Shown: positions 15,160 through 22,846 of the stretch, in pieces | Layout of the letters: each line of letters begins with the position of its first letter | How positions within the stretch are numbered: the stretch's first letter is position 1 | Assembly: GCA_023384575.1 (NCBI GenBank) | Contig: JAHDVP010000001.1 | Location: 1-55,342, forward strand | Direction of reading: 5' to 3' | DNA from: Acidobacteriota bacterium | Lineage (GTDB): Bacteria > Acidobacteriota > Vicinamibacteria > Vicinamibacterales > JAFNAJ01 | Length of the DNA: 55,342 bases | Notes under the pieces: model-generated | The model's input: only the letters and a program-made list of their open reading frames with translations | What the model was told of the DNA's origin: nothing | Database searches by the model: none | Program-made: the position numbers and the translations under genes

Positions 15160-15483
15160 ATGTCCAAGAAGAGCGCAGACGTCGTGTCCGTCAAGATCCT
15201 TCCGAACGTCACGGGCAATCCCGCAGGGAAGCTCGCCGACGCGGAGGTGATCTTCGAAGCCGACTCCGGCCCGTTCAACGGGATGAAGTTGATCGGCTTC
15301 GCGGTCTGGGAACGCCGTGGCGGCAACGGCCGCAACGTCACGTTTCCGGCCCGGCAGTACTCCGTCAACGGGGAGCGCCGGAGCTTCGCCCTGCTCCGCC
15401 CCGCCAATGGAGAGCTCAACGCGCAGGACGCGGTGCGCGACCTGATCCTCGCGGCGTACAGCGCCGCGGAGACCCAGGCCTAG
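15160..15483 (+). CDS. SpoVG-like small element protein, copy 1
   Basis: 107 residues from ATG 15160 with GGAGGA four bases upstream. GKLADAEVIFE, GMKLIGFAVWERR, NVTFPARQY and GERRSFALLRP form a short beta-rich protein. Strand order and the V-T-F-P-A-R box recall SpoVG-type nucleic-acid-binding proteins (where the equivalent is a MPSR/FPSR box), but sequence identity is low, so this is a fold-level guess. A paralogue lies at 19512. The two bracket the DUF932/RadC maintenance block. Tandem hairpins follow the stop. Confidence 0.6.
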   Translation: MSKKSADVVSVKILPNVTGNPAGKLADAEVIFEADSGPFNGMKLIGFAVWERRGGNGRNVTFPARQYSVNGERRSFALLRPANGELNAQDAVRDLILAAYSAAETQA

Positions 15484-15501
15484 CCCGCCGAGCACGGACC
15501 A

Positions 15502-15577
15502 CCCGGACGGTCGGCTTCATCGCCCGCCGTCCGGGCTCCCGGCGCCACCCCACCCAGTCGCCTCAGGCGCTGGGTGG
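15502..15577. terminator. Two consecutive hairpins after SpoVG-like copy 1
   Basis: CCCGGACGG (15502-15510) pairs with CCGTCCGGG (15527-15535). CCACCCAG-t-CGCC (15550-15562) pairs with GGCG-CTGGGTGG (15566-15577) around a 3-base loop. There is no U tract, as is common in high-GC terminators. They separate the short gene from the 390-residue gene. Confidence 0.55.
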
Positions 15578-15629
15578 GACCGCCACCCCGGCGAACACGA
15601 CAGAGCTTCCTCCGCGAGATGAGGTCGAG

Positions 15630-16802
15630 ATGGATACTGCGCTGCACTCCGTCACCCGCCGCTCCGACGCCACCGTCCACGTGTTCGGCTCGTCGTCGCC
15701 GACGCCAGCGACCGTGCTGCGCGTCAGGGCCGAGTTCCGCCTGTCGGAGACCGGACGTAAGGCGTCCCTCCTGACCGGCGGCAACGGCCGGGAGATCCAG
15801 CGCCCTCGAGTGGACGTCCCTGTCACCCGGCTGCACCTGGTGCATGTCGACAGCGCAGGCGTGGCGCGACTCCGGTTGCGGCCACGCTACGAGTTGCGCC
15901 AGGACGCGCGTATCGCGCGCATCGACGCGCCGCCCGTCTACGACGTGCCGCCGAGCCTGGAGAAGCTGTTCGAGGAGGCCGCTCGCAACCACGAACTCGA
16001 GGCCGCATACCTGGCGCAGCGCACCGCCGCCGTCTCGGCCCGTGTGGATGCCGAGGAATCGCGTCGCGCCCAGATGGCTCAGGCCTTCCTGAACGACTCC
16101 ACCCGGCGCGCGCTCGCACACCCGTCGCCAACGGCTCGCGAGTGCGACATCGCGACCGCGCGCGGACGCATCCACTTCGACGTCAAGAACGATCGCGGCA
16201 TCGCCCGCGATGTGCCGCCTGAGGCGTTCAGGCGATTCCAGTCCGACCTTCGGCTCAGGGCCGACACGGCGGTTCGTGCGCGCGCCGAGGAAGAGGCGAT
16301 TCGTGCAGAGCGCACGCGCCGCGTGCACGAGTGGGTCGCCGCGCACGGGACGCCCGACCAGCGCTCGCGAGTCGCGGCGGGCATGTTCCCGATCGAGGAA
16401 GGCATCGATGCGATGTCGAGGGCTGCGTTCGAGCCCCTCGCGCACCTGACGGAGTACGTCCGCGACGGCGCCTCTCAGCTACAGACCCTGCTGCGCAGTG
16501 CTCCAAGCCTTTCCGACGCCGTCGTCACGCCTCGCACGCTGACGGTCAGGACCCGCGAACTCACCGACGCCACGGCGGCGCAGTGGGCGGTCATGGAAGA
16601 GATCCGCGCGGCCGTCCCAGGGACCTCCGTCTTCCTTCGGGAGCGGGCGCTGTCGACGACCGCGATTCCCAACGCGCCGCCGCTCCGCGTGATCACCGTG
16701 GTCGCGACGAAGAAGGCCGGTCCGCTCACGCTGCGTCGCGAGTTCGTGGTGGCGAAGACCACATCCACGGAGGTGACCGAGACCGTCGCTCGTATTGCGT
16801 GA
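15630..16802 (+). CDS. Uncharacterised element protein, 390 residues
   Basis: Start ATG 15630 with GAGG upstream; the frame is open far upstream but overlaps the previous gene, so the short start is used. No family recognised. Residues 1-110 are beta-rich (VHVFGSSSPTPATVLRVRAE; VTRLHLVHVDSAGVARLRL). Residues about 110-270 are a long charged helical region, probably coiled coil (LEKLFEEAARNHELEAAYL; ADTAVRARAEEEAIRAERT). The C-terminus is mixed (LRVITVVATKKAGPLTLRRE). It lies in the plasmid-type maintenance block. Confidence 0.6.
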   Translation: MDTALHSVTRRSDATVHVFGSSSPTPATVLRVRAEFRLSETGRKASLLTGGNGREIQRPRVDVPVTRLHLVHVDSAGVARLRLRPRYELRQDARIARIDAPPVYDVPPSLEKLFEEAARNHELEAAYLAQRTAAVSARVDAEESRRAQMAQAFLNDSTRRALAHPSPTARECDIATARGRIHFDVKNDRGIARDVPPEAFRRFQSDLRLRADTAVRARAEEEAIRAERTRRVHEWVAAHGTPDQRSRVAAGMFPIEEGIDAMSRAAFEPLAHLTEYVRDGASQLQTLLRSAPSLSDAVVTPRTLTVRTRELTDATAAQWAVMEEIRAAVPGTSVFLRERALSTTAIPNAPPLRVITVVATKKAGPLTLRREFVVAKTTSTEVTETVARIA

Positions 16803-16932
16803 TGTGCTCGCGCCCGTCGGGGCGCCACGTGCTCCCTCGTGACCATTCCGGTCACACCCTCCACGCGCGCTCAGCGTCCGTGGAGCTCTCCTCCCTCAAC
16901 GCCCTCAGGGCCATGAACCAAGGAGCACTGCC

Positions 16933-18039
16933 ATGCACAGTACTGGTGTCGCTGCTGTCACCGCGACTACCGCGCATCGGGAATGGGCGACACGCCCACC
17001 CGACGAACGGTTCGCCAGCGTCTCGGCGCTCTACGAAGCGGCGCGTCTGCGACGCGATCGCACCGAAGAGCGCGTGATCGAGACCCGCCAGTTTCGGACC
17101 GAGGCCCCGACGCCCGACGGACTCGTGCTACGCGAGCCGTCCGGCCTGACCGCTGGCCTCACGCACTGGAGCTTCGAGCAGCTCGCCGGCATCGCCGGTG
17201 CGCCGCCGAAGTACCTCCGCACGTTGCCCGCGGATCTCGCGTCCAGCGCGATCAACCACGGGCTGCGTCGGCACCACCGCGACGAGCACGTGCTCTACGC
17301 GGATCGGGCCGAACCGTGGACCATTCACGCGGTCACCTCCCAGAGGTACGCGCGGGTCCACCACGACGAGTTGGCGGCCCGTGTGCTCGACCTGATGGCC
17401 GAGTGCCCGGCCTGGCAGCTGCCACTCGGCTACAAGGACGGCGTGTATGGCGCTGAGAAGGTTCCCTCTGGCGCCTACCTGGGAGACCGAGACATGTTCC
17501 TGTTCATGGTGGACGGCAACCGTGACCTCGACGACCCCACCGACGCATCGCATGCCGGGTTGTTCCGCGGGTTCATCCTCCGGAACAGCGACGTCGGTGC
17601 CGCCGCCCTCACGCTGGATCTGTTCCTGTTCAGAGCGGTGTGTGGAAACAATCTGATTTGGGGATTCCAGCACGTGGCCGGTTTCCGGCGCCGGCACATC
17701 GGGACGTCGATCCACGGGGCGTGGGCGGAGTCGCTGCTCTCCGTACGCGCCGCGCTCGACGCGAGCCTCGACGATGATCGCACGCGGATCCTGCGGGCCA
17801 CCCGCCAGGAACTCGGTGCGACGCGCGAGGATGTCCTCGAGGCTGCAACGACAGGACTCGACCTGTCGCGCAAGCAAGCGCTCGAGGCGTACGCCTTGGC
17901 GGACGCGTTCGAGCCGAACCCGCGATCGGTGTGGGGCTACGTGCAGGGGCTGACACGACTCAGCCAACGCACGCCCTGGCAGGACGCACGGTTCACGCTC
18001 GACCAGGCCGCCAGCCGCTTGCTCGCCACGATCAACTGA
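16933..18039 (+). CDS. DUF932 phage/plasmid-like protein
   Basis: 368 residues from ATG 16933 with AAGGAG upstream. The order THWSFEQLAGIAGAPPKYLRTLP, AVTSQRYARVHHDELAARVL, MFLFMVDGNRDLDDP, GFILRNSDVGAAALTLDLFL and RAVCGNNLIWG is the DUF932 signature. DUF932 proteins are frequent on plasmids, phages and conjugative elements and are thought to help element maintenance or act against host systems; the biochemical role is not established. It heads a likely unit with RadC, with a hairpin at 18053 between them. Confidence 0.88.
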   Translation: MHSTGVAAVTATTAHREWATRPPDERFASVSALYEAARLRRDRTEERVIETRQFRTEAPTPDGLVLREPSGLTAGLTHWSFEQLAGIAGAPPKYLRTLPADLASSAINHGLRRHHRDEHVLYADRAEPWTIHAVTSQRYARVHHDELAARVLDLMAECPAWQLPLGYKDGVYGAEKVPSGAYLGDRDMFLFMVDGNRDLDDPTDASHAGLFRGFILRNSDVGAAALTLDLFLFRAVCGNNLIWGFQHVAGFRRRHIGTSIHGAWAESLLSVRAALDASLDDDRTRILRATRQELGATREDVLEAATTGLDLSRKQALEAYALADAFEPNPRSVWGYVQGLTRLSQRTPWQDARFTLDQAASRLLATIN

Positions 18040-18052
18040 CCGTGGCCTCGTT

Positions 18053-18077
18053 GCCGTGCGGGCTCAGCCCGCACGGC
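18053..18077 (+). terminator. Strong hairpin after DUF932 gene
   Basis: GCCGTGCGGG, loop CTCAG, CCCGCACGGC: a perfect 10-bp stem with a 5-base loop 14 bases after the stop, followed by a pyrimidine-rich CCCCTTCTCCT. It is probably a transcription terminator. Confidence 0.65.
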
Positions 18078-18352
18078 CCCTTCTCCTGATCGCACGGCGC
18101 TGATCTCAGGTCGGCCCGTGCACCCGCCTGCGACGTGGTCGCGCGCGGCAGCCTCCGCTCTCAGAGCCCAGGCGCTCACCGGAGGTGTGTCCCATGCGCG
18201 ACTGGTTCTCTGTCTCTGATTTCGCTCGCCAGATTAGGGCGGCCATTGCGGCCGGCATCTCCAACCCCGCGGTCTCGGTCACCGACGCCGCGGCCGGGGA
18301 GGCGCGTGCCCTCAGGGCCGATCGCCGACCCGCCTCCGAAAGGAGTCCCGAC

Positions 18353-18868
18353 ATGACGAACACCAAGCCCGCCAGCGGAACGCAAGGAATGCGTGTCCGT
18401 GAGTTCGTGTGCGCGTTCCGCCCGCTGCGAGACGCCGACGGCCGTCCCGTGGCCGTGCCCACCCTCTACATCGACAGTCCGCAGGCCGCGTTCATCGCGC
18501 TGGGCCCGCTGCTCGCGCACGAGCCCGTCGAGCTGTTCGTCGTCGCCTGCCTCTCGGCGCGGCACCGGGTGCTGGCGTGGCACGTGCTGTCGCGCGGCAC
18601 GCGGTCAGCCACGTCGGTGTCGCTGCCGGACGTGTTCGTCCCCGCCTGCCTCACGCCAGGGACGACCGGGATCCTCGTGCTGCACAACCACCCGTCGGGC
18701 GACCCGACGCCGAGCCCGGACGATGCGCAGCTGACGCGGCGACTGGAGCTCGCCGGGGCCATTCTCGACCTCGCCCTGCTCGACCACCTCATCGTCGGCG
18801 ACGGACGCTACTTCAGCTTCCGCGAAGCCGGCGCGCTCGGGGGCGCTTCTTCGGAGGGCCTCCGCTGA
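18353..18868 (+). CDS. radC: RadC/JAB-domain protein
   Basis: 171 residues from ATG 18353, which has a strong AAAGGAG 8 bases upstream. The JAMM metal site is complete: HNHPSGDPTPSPDD gives H-x-H-x7-S-x2-D, with Glu in PVELFVVACLSARHRVL before it. RadC-type proteins on mobile elements are accessory proteins of uncertain role despite the DNA-repair name. In-frame ATG 18194, also with a ribosome-site-like GGAGG, would add 53 residues (MRDWFSVSDFARQI...). That segment has protein-like composition, so a longer product or an overlapping leader is possible. The stop overlaps an ATG at 18868. Confidence 0.8.
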   Translation: MTNTKPASGTQGMRVREFVCAFRPLRDADGRPVAVPTLYIDSPQAAFIALGPLLAHEPVELFVVACLSARHRVLAWHVLSRGTRSATSVSLPDVFVPACLTPGTTGILVLHNHPSGDPTPSPDDAQLTRRLELAGAILDLALLDHLIVGDGRYFSFREAGALGGASSEGLR

Positions 18869-19083
18869 TGTCACCGAACCGGGCCATCACGAGGGTCGAT
18901 TCTCGGGCCCGCCTCCGCCTCGTCCAGCCTCTCCGCTTCGCTCCGACCCCTATCGGGGCTGGCGGGCTGGACAAGGACGTCGGCGCGCCTCGGGCCGGCA
19001 CTTACGTGGTGGCCCGGGGGCTGCGACGGCGCGAGGCGTCGCGGCGCCGCCCCACCACCAACGCGCACGGAAGGGAGGGCTTC

Positions 19084-19464
19084 GTGGACGGAGAAACCAC
19101 CACGGCTCAGATCGCCGTCAGCATCGGGACGCTGACGCGCGTCTACCACGCGTTCGTCACCACGGCGCCGGAGGCGCTCGATACGCCGGCGACCGTCACG
19201 CTCTACGCCGCGACCGTGTCGGACGTCGCCGGGATGGCCGCCGACCCGGATGCCCTGGATACCGCGCGGGCCTCGGCGCCCGCGCGGCTCGTCCTCGTCG
19301 ACGCCACGGAACTCGCCTGGCAGCGACGCCTCTGCCGCGAGGCCCGACATCCACTCGCACCGGCCGATTCGATCCTCGTCGGCCGCAACACGCTACAGCA
19401 CTGGCTGTGGCACCGGCTCAGGGCGTCGATCGAGGCGCTCGAGACCGCCGGGGCCCACGCCTGA
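19084..19464 (+). CDS. Uncharacterised element protein, 126 residues
   Basis: Start GTG 19084 chosen for GGAAGGGAGGG just upstream; the frame is open back to ATG 18868, but that 72-residue extension is Arg-rich and does not look coding. The protein reads TTTAQIAVSIGTLTRVYHAF, VTLYAATVSDVAGMAADPD, RLVLVDATELAWQRR, ending LWHRLRASIEALETAG. No family recognised. It sits between RadC and the second SpoVG-like gene. Confidence 0.5.
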   Translation: MDGETTTAQIAVSIGTLTRVYHAFVTTAPEALDTPATVTLYAATVSDVAGMAADPDALDTARASAPARLVLVDATELAWQRRLCREARHPLAPADSILVGRNTLQHWLWHRLRASIEALETAGAHA

Positions 19465-19511
19465 CGCCTATTCAAAAGGACTCACCCACTCGACTCGATT
19501 CGGAGACAGCC

Positions 19512-19820
19512 ATGACCACTACCGTGAAGATCCTGCGCACCGACCGCTTACAGCAGCACGGCAAGCTCGCCGACGCCGAGCTGCACTTCATCGGGGGCGA
19601 CCTCGATGGCCTGAAGCTCATCGGCTTCGCCGTCTGGGAGCGCCGCGACGGCACCGGCGTCAACGTCACTTTCCCCGCGCGCCCGTTCATCGTCCACGGC
19701 GAGCGCCGCAACTTCGCACTGTTGCGGGCCGTGGGCGATCCCGCGGCGCAGAACCGTATCCGGCAGATGGTGCTGGAGGCGTTCCAGACGGAGAGCGGTT
19801 ACACGCAGGCGGCCTCGTAG
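19512..19820 (+). CDS. SpoVG-like small element protein, copy 2
   Basis: 102 residues from ATG 19512. GKLADAELHF, GLKLIGFAVWERR, NVTFPARPF and HGERRNFALLRA align closely with copy 1 at 15160 (LIGFAVWERR is identical), so they are paralogues. The C-termini differ. It is a putative nucleic-acid-binding protein by loose resemblance to SpoVG; function unknown. A hairpin follows at 19833. Confidence 0.6.
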   Translation: MTTTVKILRTDRLQQHGKLADAELHFIGGDLDGLKLIGFAVWERRDGTGVNVTFPARPFIVHGERRNFALLRAVGDPAAQNRIRQMVLEAFQTESGYTQAAS

Positions 19821-19832
19821 ACAAGTGAGCGA

Positions 19833-19866
19833 GCCGGATGCCTCCCGCCGCTGGGTGGCATCCGGC
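19833..19866 (+). terminator. Hairpin after SpoVG-like copy 2
   Basis: GCCGGATGCC and GGCATCCGGC form a perfect 10-bp stem with a 14-base loop, 12 bases after the stop codon. Likely terminator. Confidence 0.6.
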
Positions 19867-19907
19867 GCCTCTGCAGAAACCGCGAACACCTGCCACGGGG
19901 ACAGCAG

Positions 19908-20123
19908 ATGTCGCTTCAAGAGCCGGCATTCGAACGGCACTACTCCATCGACGAGCTCGCCGAACTCTGGGGCGTAAGCGACGACTTCGTGCGTCGCCTG
20001 TTCGTTCACGAGCCCGGTGTCGTGGTGTTCTTCAAGTACCGACCAGGGAAGCGGACCTATCGGACGCTTCGGATTCCTGCGTCAGTCGTTGAGAGAGTTC
20101 ATCTGCGTCTCCAGAAGCCCTAA
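19908..20123 (+). CDS. Small helix-turn-helix protein, possible excisionase
   Basis: 71 residues from ATG 19908. HYSIDELAELWGVSDDFVRR is an HTH of the MerR/excisionase type, followed by a wing (VVVFFKYRPGKRTYRTLRIP) and a short helix (SVVERVHLRL). Small proteins like this near tyrosine integrases often act as recombination directionality factors or as regulators. Convergent with the unknown operon next door. The excisionase role is inferred from position and fold. Confidence 0.65.
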   Translation: MSLQEPAFERHYSIDELAELWGVSDDFVRRLFVHEPGVVVFFKYRPGKRTYRTLRIPASVVERVHLRLQKP

Positions 20124-20135
20124 CAGCAAGGGCTT
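20115..20135. terminator. Hairpin between convergent genes
   Basis: AAGCCCT and AGGGCTT pair around a 7-base loop at the end of the HTH gene and before the convergent operon. It could serve the + strand gene, and less clearly the opposite strand. Confidence 0.5.
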
Positions 20136-20168
20136 CCGCAGGCCGTCACGCAGTAGGCTTTTCGAGCG

Positions 20169-20681
20169 TCAGTCAATCTCGATGGGATCAGTACCGAACG
20201 TTGGAGGGATCCGAACGAGGAGTTTCTCGTACCTCACCCTCATGCGGTCCTTGGGGAAGACCTTCTCAATGAGCCGGGCTTCCATCGCATTCGCCAACCA
20301 GCCGATCGGCAAAGCCAGCTCAGAGGCCAGCGTCCGAATGTCAACGAGCTCGTCGTGGATGTCCTGGCGTCCCTTCACTCGACCCTTCAGTGCGCGGACG
20401 ATTTTCTGGGCGCGGGATCGACAATCCTCGCCGGCAAGCAAACCACTGATTCGCAAGCCCGTTATCCAGCCGAACGGCGTGATGACGAAGTCGTGGCGGC
20501 CACGGTCTTCGATGAGATCTGCATCCAGCATCTCGCGCCATGTCGTGGGCAGAACCGAGTCGAAGCTCGGGTCGTCCGGTCGAAATCGACAGTCCAATCT
20601 CGGAGCGTCACCGACAGCGTTGACCATCTGCACAAGCGTCGCCCGCACATGGTCCTTGCGACGAGCTGCCGACACCGTCAT
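20169..20681 (-). CDS. Uncharacterised protein of a two-gene operon (downstream gene)
   Basis: 170 residues if started at the ATG at 20681, one base after the stop of the upstream gene. A longer frame from 20723 overlaps that gene and is less likely. The sequence HVRATLVQMVNAVGDAPRLD, STWREMLDADLIEDRG-type helices, then HDFVITPFGWITGLRISG suggest a winged-helix-like core. A helical C-terminus follows (DIRTLASELALPIGWLANAM; DRMRVRYEKLLVRIPPTFG). No family named. It sits beside the integrase gene, where elements often keep defence or stability genes. Confidence 0.6.
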   Translation of the reverse strand: MTVSAARRKDHVRATLVQMVNAVGDAPRLDCRFRPDDPSFDSVLPTTWREMLDADLIEDRGRHDFVITPFGWITGLRISGLLAGEDCRSRAQKIVRALKGRVKGRQDIHDELVDIRTLASELALPIGWLANAMEARLIEKVFPKDRMRVRYEKLLVRIPPTFGTDPIEID

Positions 20682-20682
20682 C

Positions 20683-21012
20683 TCAGTCTTCCAATCCAAG
20701 CTTGCTGGCAGCCCACTCCGCAACGGCCTTGCCTCTCATCTCCTCCCAACTGCCGAATAGGGTGTTCTGCTGGATGAAGATGTCCCATTCTTCGCTTGGG
20801 ATTTTCTCGAAATCTTCAGACGACTCGATCTTGTATCCGGAGGCCTGCATCATCTCGTCGAGCGTCAGGAAGTCCGTGAACCTCCGGACGAAGTCAGTTG
20901 GCATGAGGTCCGCGAAGGCGACCTTGTACTCGCCGTCCAGCCGCTCGGCACGCTGAGCGAGCTTTCCCAAGCTGCGCATCATCTCGTCAAGGCCATCTAT
21001 CCTGATCCCCAT
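20683..21012 (-). CDS. Uncharacterised protein of a two-gene operon (upstream gene)
   Basis: 109 residues, acidic. It starts MGIRIDGLDEMMRSLGKLAQ, then FADLMPTDFVRRFTDFLTLD, EMMQASGYKIESSEDFEKIP and EEWDIFIQQNTLFGSWEEMR. It resembles a family of roughly 100-residue proteins seen with variable partners in accessory regions, but I cannot attach a function. The next gene starts directly after its stop, so the two are co-translated. A toxin-antitoxin or defence pair is one possibility. Confidence 0.6.
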   Translation of the reverse strand: MGIRIDGLDEMMRSLGKLAQRAERLDGEYKVAFADLMPTDFVRRFTDFLTLDEMMQASGYKIESSEDFEKIPSEEWDIFIQQNTLFGSWEEMRGKAVAEWAASKLGLED

Positions 21013-21098
21013 TCCCCGCTCCCTCCCGACAAGAGCCTAGCAGACCGCCTGCGCGCAGTCCGGGCATGCGGTGCGTCGCGTCGCCCTTCGGCTCTTGA

Positions 21099-22160
21099 CT
21101 AACCCCAACTCTGCCTGACCAGCTTCTCCAAACGCTCCTGCCGCTCGCGCACCCACGGCGCATAGTGCTTCGCCACCACCTGCGGCGTGTTGCCGAGGAT
21201 ACTGGCAACATCCTCCACAGACGCCCCGGCCAGCAGCAGTTCGACGGCACAGGTATCGCGGAATCGGTGCGAATGCCCGTCCTTGACGCCAGCGAGTTCG
21301 AAGACGCGCGCGAGGTAACGAGACCAGTTGGAGACGGCGGACCGGATGTTCTTTCCAGTCCAAAAGTACCGATCGACGTCGCTGTCGATGCTGGTGAGGG
21401 TGTCGACAACTTCCTGCGGAACTGGCACCGTCACCGGCTGCCCCGTTTTGGCCGTCCGGACGAACACCTTGCCGTCCACGACTTGGCTCTTCGACAACCG
21501 GATGGCGTCGCCGATGCGGAGCCCGGTGTATCGCATGGTCAGGACGAAGGCCTTGATGCGCTCCTTGTTGCCGCCGTAATTGTCGCAGGCCGCGACAATC
21601 CGCTTCATCTCGTCGCGCGAGAACGGCAAGGTCGGTGTCTGTGTGACCTTCGGCGGCTTCACGGCCTTCGCGGGGTTGTCTTTGATCCAGCCGGCCTGGT
21701 GGCAGAACCTCAGGAAGGCCCGCATCCGCTCGAGGTTCTTCGTCGCGTAGAGAGGACTATCGGTCCAGTCCTGACGAAACTGCCGCAGGCCATCGACGGT
21801 CACGTGGCGAATGCTGCTGATGCCCTTGTGCTCGGCCCAGGGAAGGAACCGGTCCTCGAGCAGATGGCGGTACTTGCGCATCGCCTCCCAGCCGAGCTTC
21901 CGGGCTTCGCAGTCGGCGAGGTACTTCTCGACGGCCTCTCGAGGGGTCGGCGCCTGGACCTTGACCACGCCGATCTCGCCGGCCGCAGTCCAGGAGGTGA
22001 TCAGCTCGGAGGCTGCCTCCCAGGATGTCTGGTCGAGCGCCTTCCGGATCTTCTCCCCAGCCAGCGTTCCGTAGACGTGGATCGGACAGCGGCAGCGGCG
22101 GTAGGTCGTGGATGTCTGCGGGCAGTCCTTCAGGTGACGTCTGATCAGCCTCAGCGCCAT
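21099..22160 (-). CDS. int: Tyrosine recombinase (element integrase)
   Basis: 353 residues from the ATG at 22160; GTG 22184 would add 8 residues. After a short Cys-containing N-terminus (CPQTSTTYRRCRCPIHVYG) there is a SAM-like core-binding domain (EAVEKYLADCEARKLGWEAM to FCHQAGWIKDNPAKAV). The catalytic domain carries the full set: Arg in RYTGLRIGDAIRL, Lys in RTAKTGQPV, HSHRFRD (H-x-x-R), and the Tyr nucleophile in VVAKHYAPW. Its 5' end is 85 bases from the 3' end of tRNA-Ser(CGA), the expected position for an integrase that uses that tRNA as attB. Confidence 0.92.
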   Translation of the reverse strand: MALRLIRRHLKDCPQTSTTYRRCRCPIHVYGTLAGEKIRKALDQTSWEAASELITSWTAAGEIGVVKVQAPTPREAVEKYLADCEARKLGWEAMRKYRHLLEDRFLPWAEHKGISSIRHVTVDGLRQFRQDWTDSPLYATKNLERMRAFLRFCHQAGWIKDNPAKAVKPPKVTQTPTLPFSRDEMKRIVAACDNYGGNKERIKAFVLTMRYTGLRIGDAIRLSKSQVVDGKVFVRTAKTGQPVTVPVPQEVVDTLTSIDSDVDRYFWTGKNIRSAVSNWSRYLARVFELAGVKDGHSHRFRDTCAVELLLAGASVEDVASILGNTPQVVAKHYAPWVRERQERLEKLVRQSWG

Positions 22161-22206
22161 GCCCGAAGCTAGCACGAAGGGCACGTATTGAGCACGTGAA
22201 AGATCG

Positions 22207-22235
22207 CGCTCAAAATAAGTGCTGTGTTTTCAGCG
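22207..22235. promoter_or_regulatory. Imperfect inverted repeat in int-tRNA gap
   Basis: CGCTCAAAA (22207-22215) and TTTTCAGCG (22227-22235) pair at 8 of 9 positions in an A/T-rich pocket between int and the tRNA. It may be an integrase arm site, an operator for int, or part of the attachment region. Confidence 0.35.
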
Positions 22236-22244
22236 TTTAAGTGA

Positions 22245-22335
22245 TGGCGGAGAGGGTGGGATTCGAACCCACGTGCCGGTTACCCGACAAGACGCTTTCG
22301 AGGCGCCCCCGTTACGACCACTTCGGTACCTCTCC
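22245..22335 (-). tRNA. tRNA-Ser (anticodon CGA)
   Basis: 91 nt including an encoded CCA (22245-22247 on the + strand as TGG). Acceptor GGAGAGG (22329-22335) pairs with CCTCTCC (22249-22255). The T arm GTGGGTTCGAATCCCAC is standard. The anticodon stem GGCGC/GCGTC closes the loop CTCGAAA with anticodon CGA. A long variable arm (CTTGTCGGGTAACCGGCAC region) is typical of Ser. It is intact and serves as the attachment site of the element to its left. Confidence 0.95.
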
Positions 22336-22387
22336 GCAGAGGCAGGACCGCGCGATCGGGGCAGCATCGCCAGCCCCGAACTCGCCA

Positions 22388-22846
22388 TTATACATTGCCT
22401 CGTCGCGAGGCGAAGAACGCCTGCAGCACCGCCCGGCACTCCTCCTCTAGCACGCCCTCGACCACGGCGAACCGGTGGTTCAGCGACGGGAACGCCTGGG
22501 CATCCACCATCGACCCGAGCGCACCCGCCTTCGGCTCCCGGGCCCCGAACACGACCGTGCGCACACGCGCGTGGACCATCGCGCCGACGCACATCAGGCA
22601 CGGCTCGACCGTGACGTAGACGTCGGCGCCGACCAACCGGTAGTTCCCCACCTCGCGCGCCGCCTGGCGCAGGGCCACCACCTCGGCATGGGCTGTCGGA
22701 TCGACAGCCGAAATCGGTCGGTTGAACCCTCGACCAACGATGCGGCCATCGACGACGACGACGGCACCAACCGGAACCTCGCCGGTCTCGGCCGCTGCTC
22801 TGGCCTGGGCGAGCGCCTCACGCATGAACACCTCGTGCTCACCCAC
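22388..22846 (-). CDS. tadA: tRNA-specific adenosine deaminase TadA
   Basis: 152 residues, the usual TadA length. The zinc site is complete: HAEV (His and catalytic Glu) and PCLMC (two Cys). N-terminal FMREALAQARAAAETGEVPV and the GFNRPISAVDPTAHAE stretch are TadA-specific. The enzyme converts A34 to inosine in tRNA-Arg(ACG). A tRNA-Arg with anticodon ACG is encoded 2.5 kb away, a coherent pairing though not an operon. It is the first clear chromosomal gene beyond the tRNA-Ser. Confidence 0.93.
   Translation of the reverse strand: MGEHEVFMREALAQARAAAETGEVPVGAVVVVDGRIVGRGFNRPISAVDPTAHAEVVALRQAAREVGNYRLVGADVYVTVEPCLMCVGAMVHARVRTVVFGAREPKAGALGSMVDAQAFPSLNHRFAVVEGVLEEECRAVLQAFFASRRGNV

Larger units (their letters stand above)
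1..22244. mobile_element. Integrative and conjugative element (right-hand part)
   Basis: The stretch combines type IV secretion genes (VirB10, two VirB5-like, VirB6, VirB8, VirD4, VirB11), plasmid-type maintenance genes (DUF932, RadC/JAB, SpoVG-like), a small HTH protein and a tyrosine integrase whose 5' end abuts the 3' end of a tRNA-Ser gene. This is the standard layout of a tRNA-integrated conjugative element. The left end is outside the window, so VirB4, VirB9, a relaxase and the second attachment site are not seen. The inner boundary is placed at the tRNA CCA end (22245). The exact crossover probably lies inside the 3' half of the tRNA, but the partner repeat was not found in this window. 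Confidence 0.85.

Noticed and set aside
12000-15200. A complete integron with its own intI
   Set aside because: No integron integrase motif or partial gene was seen on either strand around the attC sites, so only an integrase-less array is claimed.
1-22244. A relaxase gene
   Set aside because: No HxDxxxH-type or MOB-like motif pattern was found in the window; it may be outside or replaced by the winged-helix pair.
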